A DNA stretch of 64,000 nt, taken from Undaria pinnatifida. Taxonomy: Eukaryota > Sar > Phaeophyceae > Laminariales > Alariaceae. Of the stretch, positions 22,370 to 33,997 are shown piece by piece. Every line of letters begins with the position of its first letter. Positions within the stretch are counted from its first letter, which is position 1. The DNA lies in assembly GCA_012845835.1 (NCBI GenBank), contig JABAKD010000008.1, positions 14,826,223 through 14,890,222 of the forward strand. Reading direction: 5' to 3'. Below the pieces are notes generated by a model. It was given only the letters and a program-made list of their open reading frames with translations. It did no database searches and was not told the origin of the DNA. A program made the position numbers and the translations under genes.

Positions 22370-24010
22370 TTCAATCGTCAGGTTTGTCCCCTTTGAGAAT
22401 TTATAGTTTCCGCGCACATATTGAAATGTCCCGCCCCCCGTCCCCCCCCCCCCCCCCCCTCCCCTCCCCCTCCACTGACCTCTTTTTCATAACAAACCCC
22501 AACCCTTTCCCCCCCCCCCGCCCCTCCGTCCCCCGATCCCCCCCCCCCTTCCGCCCAGTCTGTCCAAACGCCTCACTCACAATCAAAATCGGCCTGAGTA
22601 ATAAACACCTATACGCAGCTGATACCACGTCATTATCTTTCTGACCATCCATGACGAAGGTTTCAATTATTCCCCCCCCCCCCCCTCCAACGCCCCCTCT
22701 TTTCCGACCACCTACACGATTGCCTAGACCTAGCACCACGCGTATAACAAGCTGCTACATATCTTTGATCTCACAGCCGAAGTGTATTTGAATATTATTT
22801 GTGACCTAAACCTCCTAAACCCCCCCCCCCCCCCCCTCTTGCTCTCCCTTACTCAAACGCCCCACCAAATATCAAAATCCGCCACATTAACAAACACTTC
22901 ACGCACAGGATATCACCTCATTATCTTTCGAGAGCCATCCATGCCGCTGTGTTTCCCCCCCCCCCCCCCCCCCTCCAACGCCCCCTCTTTCCCGACCACC
23001 TGCACGATCGCCTAGACCTAGCACCACGCGTATAACAAGCTGATACATATCTTTGATCTCACAGCCGAAGTGTATTTGAATATTATTTGTGACCTAAACC
23101 TCCTAAAAAATCTCCCCCCCCCTCTTGCTCTCCCTTACTCAAACGCCCCACCAAATATCGAAATCCGCCACATTAATAAACACTTCACGCACAGGATATC
23201 ACCTCATTATCTTTCGAGAGCCATCCATGCCGCTGTGTCCCCCCCCCCCCCCGCCTCGAACGCCCCTTTCTTCCCCATCACCCGCACCTTCGCCTAGACC
23301 TAGCACCACACGTATAACAAACCCCTCACCTAAAGCCCTTTCCCCCCCCCTCCCGCCCCCCGCCCCCGCCCCCACCCCCCACCCTCCGCCCCCAACCCAT
23401 CCCAACCCCACCCCCTCGAACACTCCACCCTCTCTTTACTCACTGATTGTACGACTTACCCCAGAATATACACGATAAACTGATGTATTATTTCCAAAAA
23501 ATGTCACATTTATCCCCTCGAAATAATGTATAGTTTCCAAGCACATATCGAGCTGCCCCCCCCCCCCCCCCCCGCCCCCCCGCGCCAACCCCCCCCCCCC
23601 CCCCCCCCCCCGCCCCCAATAATATACTGGTGCCAAAACCGTCAGATTTATCCCCTCGAAAGGATTTATAGCTTACATGCACAAATTGCCCCTTTCCCCC
23701 CCCCCCCCCCCCCGCCCCCCTCCAAACCCGCTCGCTTTTGATCAAAACCAGGCCCCCCCTTTGCCTTCACAGCTGTCAGATTTTGTCCCCCTCAGAAACG
23801 GGTTTTATAGTTTCCGCGCACAGACTGACTAAAATCATCCTGTTGACCCTGATAGCTACACTGTAGCTGTAAGGGGAGTCGCCGACCTATATCCTTAATG
23901 AGGACACACAACTCGTAATGCGCGCGATCGGAGTATCACACACAGCTTGCAAAGATGAGTTTCGACGAAATCTTCGATCTCACAGCTGGAGTGTATTTTA
24001 ATTTTTATAA
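22370..24010 (+). repeat. C-rich dispersed repeat cluster
   Basis: Several partial copies of the C-rich family, separated by C tracts of up to about 19. A 288-base tandem duplication is clear: the segment starting ACATATCTTTGATCTCACAG at 22756 recurs at 23044. The motif TCGCCTAGACCTAGCACCAC appears at about 22717, 23008 and 23292. The right end carries the diagnostic ACACACAGCTTGCAAAGATG and CACAGCTGGAGTGTATTTTA. No gene. Confidence 0.85.
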
Positions 24011-24017
24011 TATATAC

Positions 24018-24110
24018 CGTGATGCGAACACATACTACTACTGTACTGCGAGCACATACTGTGCTGCGAACACGTACTGGACTGCTAACACATGCTGCGA
24101 ACGCATACGC
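24018..24110. repeat. Minisatellite of CTGTACTGCGAACAC type
   Basis: Four to five degenerate units of about 20 bases, related to 22011-22090, directly after the C-rich cluster. Confidence 0.6.
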
Positions 24111-24477
24111 ACACGCAACAGCTGTACTACGAAGTACAAGTAGTTTTGTTGAGTTATACGAAGTACTTCGAAGCACCCCACCGCAATACATGCTTCGGGG
24201 AAGGGAGGATACATACGTCCCTTATTTTTTCGGGAAAACACGAAGTTCTCCGAAAACAGGCACCCTCAGGCTCGTCTGACGCGTGTTGTTGTGAGGACCA
24301 AATCACCAACAGTGGACCGTCTCTACATATACGAGTTGGTTAGTTGTGGGGACGGGGGAACTCTATGCTGTAGTTGAGTGGATACCCGCGGCCATGTGAG
24401 TTTAGTTTGCACATTTGACCTTTTCACTTGTGCGCCTTCTTCCGTATCATGCGTTTTTAGGCGGGAAAGCGTAGTAT

Positions 24478-24610
24478 TTCCCTGACGAATTTTGATTTCA
24501 CTTGGTTTTTCGGATCTTCCTAGGGCTCCAGCACCTTTGTGTGACCACGGGCTCTAGATTTTTGACAAGAGTTAATGTGAGAAAACAACAAACAACAATA
24601 TGGTCTTGTC
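24478..24610. repeat. Diverged direct repeat, copy 1
   Basis: The order TTGATTTCACTT, GGGCTCCAG, TGTGACCACGG, GAGTTAATGTGAGAA and a CAACAA run recurs in the same order at 25390-25590. Confidence 0.6.
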
Positions 24611-24849
24611 TTTTCGTCCTAGCGCCGGATCTTGGTTGGGTGTCCGCGCTCACCGCCATGCCACCATTCTTCGCAGTGCGGTTGCATCGGCGCTGGATCT
24701 TTGTGGGCCGGGAAGTTAGCAGTGCTGCTGTGGTCGCATGACAGTCGCCAAGTTGCTAGCTGTGTGCGGGATCTTCCACAGCTGGGTTGCGGGGAGATGT
24801 CGTCCGTTTCCGTGTCTTCGCGGGTGTTGCAAGTGAACAAAAACGGGTG

Positions 24850-24935
24850 CAGTATGGCCGAAATCGGGTAGTTGATAAAATCGAAGCACAGGGCGGGGTA
24901 TACCCGGTGTGTTCCTGAACAAAATCGGGTTGTCC
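24850..24935. repeat. Extra partial copy of the ATCGGGT inverted-repeat motif
   Basis: GAAATCGGGTAGTTGATAAAATCG followed by CCTGAACAAAATCGGGTT echoes the outer part of the arms at 21832 and 25156, so the right arm is flanked by a partial repeat in the orientation of the left arm. Confidence 0.5.
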
Positions 24936-24977
24936 GTCGAGAGCACTTTTTGGGGGCCGTCATTGGCGCCGTTTTGA

Positions 24978-25156
24978 GGGTTCGAAGGCCGAAAAAACGG
25001 TTTGGGGTGCTGCGCGTACACAAGGCTCAGTGAGTTCAGGCACCAGAAGGCGATTTGGAGGCGTTTTGCAGGCGTACGTAAGCGCGCCCCGTCGCGGGAA
25101 AAAAGGTACCCGATTTTGTTCAGAAACCACCCGGTTGTACCCGATTTTGTCAATTT
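24978..25156 (-). repeat. Inverted repeat, right arm (179 bp)
   Basis: Reverse complement of 21832-22010. A 236-residue minus-strand ORF (24716-25426) runs through it, but its central part is just this repeat read in one frame. I do not call it a gene. Confidence 0.75.
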
Positions 25157-25384
25157 ACCTTTTCTTTTTCTTGGCCCCATGCACCCATTTATTTCCTTTC
25201 CTTTCTCTTCTTTGTTTCTTTTTTCCAATTGACTTGCGTCTGTTGTGCGCATGCGTAGTGATAGATACCACGTGTAATATATACGTGGTAGTCTTTCTTG
25301 GTTGGCAAGCGGAGCGGTATAGTCGGTTTTCCCAGGCGCGAGTAATGAGACGTATGCACCTGTATGGACCTGGCACATCGTAGT

Positions 25385-25590
25385 CTGACTCCCGATTTCA
25401 CTTTTATATGTTTCTGGTGGAGGCATGAATTGCGTCAGCTGTGATTTATGCGTGTACCCCCTTTGGTTTGTGTTTTTCCCCTAGGGTATTCCTCAGCTCC
25501 AGAGTGACTGGAGCCTGTCCTGTGACCACGGACTTGATTATGCGAGTTAATGTGAGAACGACAACAACAACAACTGAAATATTGCCTGTT
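25385..25590. repeat. Diverged direct repeat, copy 2
   Basis: Second copy of the ordered motifs at 24478-24610, including CTCCAG, TGTGACCACGGACT and GAGTTAATGTGAGAACGACA. Confidence 0.6.
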
Positions 25591-27394
25591 TCTTGACCTT
25601 TCAGCTGCTTCCTGCAAACTTGGTTTTTTCTGCCAACACGATTTTGAACTTTTTCGCGATTTTTTCTTCCTTTTTGTCTAGTAAGTTGAACTTCCTACTG
25701 CCGCTATTTGCCGCCTGACAGCTGTGCATTAGTTGCGGAACGGTCCAGTTTTAGCTTTTCTTTGATTCGCACCATTTGTTTCGTACTTGACGAAGCTTCA
25801 GCGGCTGAGATCTGGGCTTGGCTCATCAGCTCGACACCGCCCAGCACCCCATCGCAGCGCTATAGCTTACAACAACGAAGCGCCGTGCAGTGCCCTGCGA
25901 TGCCCTGCGGCTCAGCTCAGCAGCGCACCGCTAGCTCAGCAGAGCGACGCGCTATGCTTTGCCGTGCTCTGCCATCGCGGTCGTTCGTTATTCATGATAT
26001 CTAAAACTCCGCGTACGCTGATATTTAGGTATTTGGCGCTTTATTCTATACATATCGCGTCAACCATCGTAATATCATACAATATGGGGGAGGGAATGTA
26101 ATCTCTATGCAAAGATCCTGTTTTTTTTTTCATCATTTATTTGTCAGCCGGCCGCCCCGGTGGTCTGTTAATAATAGTGGTTTTACCCTCGAAACTACTA
26201 ACGTTTGGTTGTCCTTGAGTTCGACACCCACCACGATGAGATTTGACTTTATTTGCAAAAATGCAAAAAAAAAAAACAGGCATCAATCAACTGCTGAGAG
26301 CGCGTAGCAGCGTGGGTTGGTTCGACGCGAGTCGACGAGGGAAGAAAATGCTGGATTCTCCTGGCGGTAAAAATGAAAGCACGTGCCGAAGTGGGGAGGG
26401 AGGAGGAGGGCCCGCTATTGACCCCGGATATGAGTTACTACTGGGAGGGAGCGCGAGAGTGGTGCGGGGATAATAAATGGGATGAAGAAAAAAAATGTTG
26501 CAAAGGTATACTGTATTATTATTACTACCAGTAAATAATACTATGTCAGTCTCTAGGACATACGCACGGCACTATCAGCAGTCGTCATGGTAGAGACACT
26601 CCGGATATTATGCATTGAGGGGACGCGTCCAATTTCGACAACGTGAAAGCCCCCACGAAGAAAAGACAGCAGACACACATATCCCGCCTTCCCGAGAAAA
26701 AACAGAGAAGGAGCGCTACGCCAACCTCCCGTACGAGCAAAGCCACCCCCGCACCAATCTTAAACAACGCCGCCTCAACGAGAGATCGCCCTCCTCTTCT
26801 ACGTTTTCCTCCTCGCCCGCGACCACGCAGACCAATCAATGCGACAGCCTTCACGTAACAAACAAAGCAATCTTCTTCCAAAACCTCGCCGGCTGACATG
26901 TCCTCATGTCGACGTTTGATGCAAACCGACTTTGCATCCTGTCGACTTCGAACCTCCACTGCCACGGGGACAGCAGTGCAGTCTCTTCAATAATGCCAAG
27001 GCCTCTTTTGTTTCGCCTAGATAGAGGCGACGCAGGTTCTCAATAACACTCTTTTCGGTATTTTTGTTTGATAGACGCCAACTTTTACTTGACGGCGCAT
27101 TTAATAGTTTGTTTCGCCTATCCTTGCCTTCTTTATTGTATAATAGTACGTTTTTTCTTTTGTCAAAGCATGACTTTCATAATCCCATGTTCGTATGAAA
27201 CTCTTGGCATTACTTTAAAGTTCAATGCATGCCAAATCGGACAGCTACACCTTAAGTGGTCGAAGTGCTGCCCTGCCCTACCCGAAGCATGGGCGCCGGC
27301 GACGGCGCCCATGCGGAGCCCTTGTAACTAGTCTACAGTTGTTCGATACTCCAAGTACCCGCCTGCAAGCGAAGGGCTGCCTATCTATGGACAG
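25591..27394. other. No gene supported
   Basis: Short ORFs only. A minus-strand ORF at 26585-26965 (126 aa) overlaps plus-strand ORFs of similar length and has no recognisable domain. Short GCCGTGCTCTGCC-type purine/pyrimidine repeats occur at 25850-25980. Confidence 0.45.
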
Positions 27395-27600
27395 GGCTTG
27401 TTCTGCTGCTCATAATATCACGGGCCACGGTGGCGGCAGGCTCCATGCCGCGTTTCTACCTGGTAGAGCGCTGTGTGCTGTGTGCTGCGTTTGCTGTGTG
27501 CTGCTCTGCTGCTGTTTGAAATACCTAGGGTTTCCAAGGCAAAAGCTGAGCGTTTCTCGTTTTGTTTTCACGTGCAAATCTGAAAAGCCTGGCACGTACG
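27395..27600 (-). repeat. Dispersed repeat, inverted copy of 3.1-3.3 kb
   Basis: Read on the minus strand it carries CACGTGAAAACA, CAGCTTTTGCCTTGGAAACC and a CAG-rich stretch, in the order seen at 3105-3345, with many substitutions. Confidence 0.7.
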
Positions 27601-28881
27601 TGCATATTCACCGGAGCCGCACTAGGGTCAAAAGGTGCCCTAGTGCATATTTTGGGAGTAATATGCAATAGGGTGGTTGTAGAGTAAATCGAGAGTGTAT
27701 AACGCCTTCCAGGGGAACAATGCTTGCGATGGTATTGGAAACCTTTTTTTTCCATCACTATATAAGTATGCCCGCCACGAATTTCTGGGAAAATTCTTGG
27801 CGGAAATTTCCGGTATCATTCTTGCATAACTGCTGTGACAGCAGAAATCAATGCGCCTTCTTCGTAGATCGGGATGTTGTGTCCTAAAACTGGGGGACAG
27901 ACGGCATGCATCTTGTGTGGGCAATCATCGAGATAGATGCATTCATTGGAGTAGTGTCACCGCCGTGTGCGCACGCACGTGCGCGCCCCCTCACAGAACT
28001 TCACCCGTGCTGCTGTCCGGCAGCCTTTCACACGTGGTTGCCATATGCCGCTAGGACGCGGCAGCGCACGATTGTAACGGAAAACGCGAGACACATTCGT
28101 ACATGATGATGAGTAAAACAAGGGCGGGCGTGTGGCGACACACACAACCAAAGACAAGAGCACGGATGTGTATGTCGACAAACGCGAAGACACAGCAGCA
28201 GCAGCAGCTGTAGTAGTAGCAGTAGCCCACCACAGCACAGCCGAGAGAGGGCCCTCCCGGCCTAGCTATGGTGGCGCAGCCGCATCTACCTCGTGTCCGT
28301 GCCCTACAGGGCTGGGTGGTGATTGATGTAGAGCGTTTGGAGGGCGAGGTGATATCGTTGTGTGGGGCGGGTGGGGTGTGTGAGGCAATCAATGAAAACT
28401 GGCTTGCTGCTTGCAGGATTAAGGATCAACTTCAACCAAAGAGCCCCCCTCGCAGGATTTATAACCCCCTGTGTTGCGGTTTGGGATCGTTCGGGTTTAG
28501 TTGGGGTGGTTGTAGAGTAAATCGAGATTTGATAATGCCTTCCATGTCGTGATGGTGAATCCCTTCGTTCGTTGGGAAACCCTTCGCGCATTATTTAGGT
28601 CTATTTTGATATTTTTGGTGTATTTTTTCGGCGTTCACTGGTGCTGTTTCCGCGCAATCGGGAACGCCGGCGTGGGCGCCGTGTCTAAGCGGGTTCAAAC
28701 TTGGTGCTTAACCCCTTTGACTCTCTGCATCCCGTACGTGCTGGTGAATAAGAGGCCGTCCGCAATAAAGAAAAGATGCCTCAATTCGAACCACGCATGA
28801 ACGATAGGACATGGCGTCGTGGACAAGAAGAAGAGTAGAACCACAAGAAAAAACGAAAAATATGACGTTTGGCATTGTAAC
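27601..28881. other. No gene; small repeats
   Basis: A motif GGTGGTTGTAGAGTAAATCGAGA occurs at about 27671 and 28506, each time followed by a CCTTCCA string, suggesting a diverged duplication. GGTGGTGATTGATGTAGAGCG at about 28315 recurs at 30197 inside the fold-back spacer. Short ORFs only. Confidence 0.5.
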
Positions 28882-29966
28882 AGCGAATCATCTATGCTGA
28901 GGATGGTGCTTTTTGTTGAGGATGAAAAACAGTCGGAAAAAATCCGAGCAACAGCAAAAATATTTTCTCCGAGAAATATTCCAACGGCTTCGTGTTGGAC
29001 GCAGCACATTGTCAGTGTAGTCGTGAGATGCGTGGCTTGTGTTTTCTCACACACACCGCACGACTCTGCTGCGATAAGGCCTGGACCTCGATAGGGCACG
29101 GATGAGTACAGAGGGCGGGAAAAGGTAGTGTGGGGGTCGGAGAACAACACAACGAGCGGACGCATGCCGGAGTGAGAAAAAATGCTCGTCTTGGTTGACG
29201 AGTCACGTCGGAGAAGTTCTTGTTCTGCTCCTCACCATAACTAATACCTCGTCACATAGAAGAAGCAAGTACCACCCTCACCAGTTGATACGCTCTTGCA
29301 AATTACGCTACTCTACTGACGCAAGGAGGTTTGGAGACGATTGGTGCCCTACAGGGCTCGAGTAAGAAGGTGGTGTCGTGGGCTACTGTTGTGTTGGGCA
29401 GACGTTCGTGCAATCAACACAGCACCCATGTCTCAAACCTTCACCGGAGATTGTTCTTGCTCCTCATCTCTACGGAAATCTCCCCGCTGAGGCCAGCTCC
29501 ACCCCAACCAGCAGTCACACGATTGAGCCTCACATTACTCTACCGCCGCGAGGAGGTTTAGAGTCGATCGGATATCCAGGGCCCGAGTTAGGAAGTCGTG
29601 TAGCCGACTGCTGTACGCACTTGTCGCAGCGTGGTGCATAGAAATTTTGATATTTTTCGGCCCGGCACACTCCCTCAAACCTCGATCGACATGTGCTGGT
29701 GCTTGCTCCTTACCGCTACCAAAATCTCTCCACAGAGGCCAGCACCACTCTCAACAGTCGGTACGCCGTTCAAACTTCCACAGTACTTGTAGCGCGAGAA
29801 GGTTTGGGGTCGATTGGTTGTCTAGAGAGGGCTCAAGTTAGGAGTGGTGTGCTGTCTACTGCTGTAAGCTGTGTCGAAGTAGGGGGCTGCCGATTTGTTT
29901 TTGCAAACCGCCACACGTGTGTCTGGAACCTCGATCGAATTGTGCTTGTGCTTGCTCCTCACCTCT
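28882..29966 (+). mobile_element. Fold-back element, left arm (about 1.09 kb)
   Basis: From AGCGAATCATCTATGCTGAG inward, the sequence reappears reverse-complemented at 30952-32044 with high identity. The arm contains at least three diverged sub-repeats of about 220-250 bases, marked by the recurring GGAGGTTTGGAGACGATTGG-like string at about 29325, 29550 and 29800. Long terminal inverted repeats with internal tandem repeats are the hallmark of fold-back elements such as Galileo in Drosophila. The mirrored ORFs on the two strands come from this symmetry and are not genes. Confidence 0.85.
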
Positions 29967-29983
29967 CCAACAGAGAAGCAGCA

Positions 29984-30018
<35 letters not shown>

Positions 30019-30951
30019 GCCGCTTTTGCTGTAGCTACACAAGAAGCAGTATATATGTAGGTTGTGGCTCGGGAGCGTTTATCTAGTTCGCTCGCTCTTG
30101 GCAGTGGAAATGCATCTTGCTGTTAGTTGCCTTTCTGTGGTCAACAGCAAAAAAAGCAAACGTATTAGACTAGACTACACTTCGTACAGCTCAGCAGGTG
30201 GTGATTGATGTAGAGCGATGTACGAAGTACTTAGCACATCAGACGAGGTACGCTGCTGTCGTGGCGGAAACGCAAAATACAAGAGAGGACCGGCCGCGGG
30301 TCATTAATGATTGAGCCTGTCTCTCTCCTGTCTCTGCCTGTTCCTCTCAGCCTCTGGATGAACCGCACTGACGTAGAGTGGTGGGTATGTGGTGTGGTCA
30401 ACAAGAAAGCACTTCCAAACGGCATGCAATAGTCAGGCAGACCTGCGTGCTGTGGAGGACAGTTTATTTTGAGTATGATTTGTATCACAGGTCCGCCGGA
30501 CCATTAAGTACCGCATTGACTCCGTTTTGGCGAAATTGGGTTTCTAACAATTCACTGGTCAACTTCTGGAAGGTTTCATGTTCAGAACAATTGTCGGTCG
30601 GATGTTCGAGCGACATTTGATTCTTGGGAGTATTGGAATAGACGAGGTTCGTTTTCAGGCCAAATTCGGTAATTTTTAAATGATTGTCCCAAATGTTCTG
30701 TCTCGAGGGTTAAAAAAAACGAATATTTAAACACTTCGCGAACATGCGATTCTTAGCGGTCCGCCGGGGAACCTGAAACAAGTCATCATCCAGATGTGTG
30801 CTTCGGATGATTCCAGTCATAGACAACAACCAATCGACTCCAATCCTCCCTGCGCCCGTGCAGTAGAGCAGTATTATTGTCAAGTTTCATAGATAGGCAT
30901 GTCGACTAACGGGGGTGGTGCTGGCCTCTGTGGGGAGATTACCGTAGCGAT
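29967..30951. other. Spacer of the fold-back element
   Basis: About 985 bases with no transposase. It starts with a CTG tract and ends (about 30815-30951) with an extra, more diverged sub-repeat that has no partner in the left arm. Confidence 0.7.
29986..30016. repeat. CTG trinucleotide repeat
   Basis: About ten uninterrupted CTG units, followed by CCGCCG, at the inner end of the left arm. The mirror position in the right arm lacks it. Confidence 0.95.
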
Positions 30952-32044
30952 GAGGAGCACGCACAAGCACAATTCGATCGAGGTTCCAGACACACGGATG
31001 ACGGTTTGCAAAAACAAATCGGCAGCCCCCTACTTCGACACAGCTTACAGCAGTAGACAGCACCACACTCCTAACTTGAGCCCTCTCTAGACAACCAATC
31101 GACCCCAAACCTTCTCGCGCTACAAGTACTGTAGAAGTTTGAACGGCGTACCGACTGTTGGGAGTGGTGCTGGCCTCTGTGGGGAGATTTTGGTAGCGGT
31201 GAGGAGCAAGCACCAGCACATGTCGATCGAGGTTTGAGGGAGTGTGCCAGGCCGAAAAATATCGAAATTCCGCCGCACCACGATGCGACAAGTAAGTGCG
31301 TACTACAGCAGTCCGCTGCACCACTTCCTAACTCGGGCCCTGGATATCCGATCGACTCTAAACCTCCTCACGGCGGTAGAGTAATGTGAGGCTCAATCGA
31401 GTGACTGCTGGTTGGGGTGGAGCTGGCCTCAGCGGGGAGATTTCCGTAGAGATGAGGAGCAAGAACAATCTCCGGTGAGGGTTTGAGACATGGGTGCTGT
31501 GTTGATTGCATGAACGTCCGCCCAACACAACAGTAGTAGCCCACGACAACACCTTCTTACTCGAGTCCTGTAGGGCACCAATCGTCTCCAAACCTCCTCG
31601 CGTCAGTAGAGTAGCGTAATTTGCAAGAGCGTATCAACTGGTGAGGGTGGTACTTGCTTCTTCTATATGGCGCGGTATTAGTTATGGTGCGGAGCAGAAC
31701 AAGAACTTCTCCGACATGACTCGTCAACCAAGACGAGCATTTTTTCTCACTCCGGCATGCGTCTGCTCGTTGTGTTGTTCTCCGACCCCCACACTACCTT
31801 TTCCCGCCCCCTGTACTCATCCGTGCCCTATCGGCGTCCAGTGCGTATCGCAGCAGAGTCGTGCGGTGTGTGTGAGACAACACAAGCCACGCATTTCACG
31901 ACGACACTGACATTGTGCTGCGTCCAACACGCAGCCGTTGGAATATTTCTCGGAGAAAATATTTTTGCTGTTGCTCGGAATTTTTCCGACTGTTTTTCAT
32001 CCTCAACAAAAAGCACCATCCTCAGCATAGATAGATGATTCGCT
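30952..32044 (-). mobile_element. Fold-back element, right arm (about 1.09 kb)
   Basis: Reverse complement of 28882-29966 with scattered substitutions and small indels. Outer end at AGATGATTCGCT, where an additional ATCT is inserted relative to the left arm. I could not identify a target-site duplication by eye. Confidence 0.85.
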
Positions 32045-32675
32045 TTTTTGTGTTATGGCATTTTGAACCGTTCAAGGCGTTTGTATCTTACTGAGGTATT
32101 AAATATACGCAGCTTAATACGACGAAAACTCTCATCCCCCTACCATGGGATTGTGCCTCCCGTCTCATCACGTACAAAGCACAGACCGCCAGCCATGACT
32201 GAAGATAAGCAAGTGAACTTAATAAAGGAAAACATAAAACAGTCTCATGCCGTACAAAGAACCAAGCTCCGGCGATAACCGCAAATAACCAACCAGACTT
32301 AAAACAAAAAAAAGGAAAACATACACTATACAAGTGTTTAACAATGGCGAAAAACAAATGTGGAAGTTGAACAGGTTGCTGCGTGTACACCCCGCCAAAC
32401 CTCGGAACAGTCCGAACGCCCTTACTTGAGCCTATTGGTTCTTGAGCAACAATAAAAACCAACACAAAAGGGTGCGTAAAAAAAAAGTTGTCCAACCGCG
32501 TAATTTGATAAAAACGGCTAGACTATACAGTATAAATATAAAACAGCATGTTCCCGGTGGCAACAAAAACAAGCGCGAACACGAAGCCGCCGTGAAGGTA
32601 GACTGGTTGTTGCGTGTACCGAGGCAACAAAAGGTAAACATCGTTGAGCATACTTCCGCATTAGTACTGCACACT

Positions 32676-33060
32676 CGGCGCAAAAAATAAGTCTACCAGT
32701 TGTAGTAACTATCCCACTTGTAGACAGTGAACCTTGCTGCATCCAATGCAGCATGTCCTAAAACTACCATGTGTACAGACCTGGGCCAAACGCAGCTATT
32801 ATACTGCAACAGACCGCTCCTTCCCCTCGTAAAACATATGTCTCTACACAACTAACGTTGTATTATGTGCCTTACAGTGAAAGATAAGAAAAACCGCGCT
32901 AAAGCGGTATCCTCGGTACAGAAGAGGAAATAAGTGTGCAGCATGCTTAATTAGTGCCGTGGCATACGTCATGTAGCAACAGGCATGACGCACATATTCC
33001 GCCCCGGAAATAAGCAGGCGCTCGAAACCAAACAACCCTACAAAAGACCGAAACTTATAT
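32676..33060. repeat. Near-tandem duplication, copy 1
   Basis: Contains CTAAAACTACCATGTGTACAGACC, then GCGGTATCCTCGGTACAGAAG, then GGAAATAAGCAGGCGCTCGAAA. The same strings, in order, recur about 512 bases downstream. Confidence 0.8.
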
Positions 33061-33185
33061 GAGAGCGACAAGGGGAAAATGCCCTATTGCCAACGTTAAC
33101 TACTCCATGTATCTACACACCCTTTCGTCGCTGAATTCACTACAAGTATCTGTGCACCGCGAACAGCTTTACGCACTTTATCCTA

Positions 33186-33575
33186 CGCGGCGAAAAAAGC
33201 AAGTGCACTAGGTGTAGTGACTTATCCTATTTGAAGACCGTGAACCCTGCTGCATGCAGTGCACCATTTCCTAAAACCACCATGTGTACAGACCCGGGCC
33301 AAACTCAGGAAGTATACCAACAGACCGCGCCTATATTTCGTAAAAGATGTGTCTCTAGACTACACAATTAGCGTTTTAATCTTTGCTCTATAGGGAAGGA
33401 TAAAAAAAAAGTGTACAGCGGTATCCTCGTTACAGAAGGGGAAAAGAAGTGCACAGAAAGTGTAATCAGTGCCGTTGCACACGTCATGTAACGACCGGCA
33501 TGATGCACATATTCCGACCGGGAAATAAGCAGGCACTCGAAACCAAACAATCCCCCAAAACAACAAAAACCTATA
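33186..33575. repeat. Near-tandem duplication, copy 2
   Basis: Second copy. A third, partial copy (CCGGAAATAAGCACACACTC, ACCCCACAAAAC) follows at about 33575-33650. No coding content is supported. Confidence 0.8.
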
Positions 33576-33997
33576 TGTAACAACCGGCGTCATGTACATC
33601 CTCTGGCCCGGAAATAAGCACACACTCCAAACTAAACAACCCCACAAAACAATGAATGCATCAACCTACACTATTGAAAGACTATCGCACGGCTCGGTCC
33701 ACGTGTCTGGAAAAAAGCAGACACTCCCAAGAGAAATAACCGAGGCAACTTACGAAACGCGTCCTGCGCGACGAAGCTAAACGTCAAACTGGGTACGTCG
33801 CGAAACGTATACCGGGAAGCATGATCCAACAAAGGGAGGGGGTAATAATCTACGTTGCCGTGTCGGGGGCCGTGATGAAAAACGTTCGCAAGAATTGCCA
33901 GACCCGGCTATGGCATCGGCAGAGGAAGACGATGCTGCGGATGTTGCCGCGGCCGAGGGAGAGGTTGTGTGAAGAGCAGCGCCTGTGCAATCATAAT

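Noticed and set aside
24716-25426. 236-codon minus-strand ORF
   Set aside because: Its middle is the 179-bp inverted repeat, which is also open at the other arm, and no domain is visible.
28819-32028. Mirror-image ORF pairs with matching peptides on opposite strands
   Set aside because: They follow from the fold-back symmetry; none has a domain or a conserved start.
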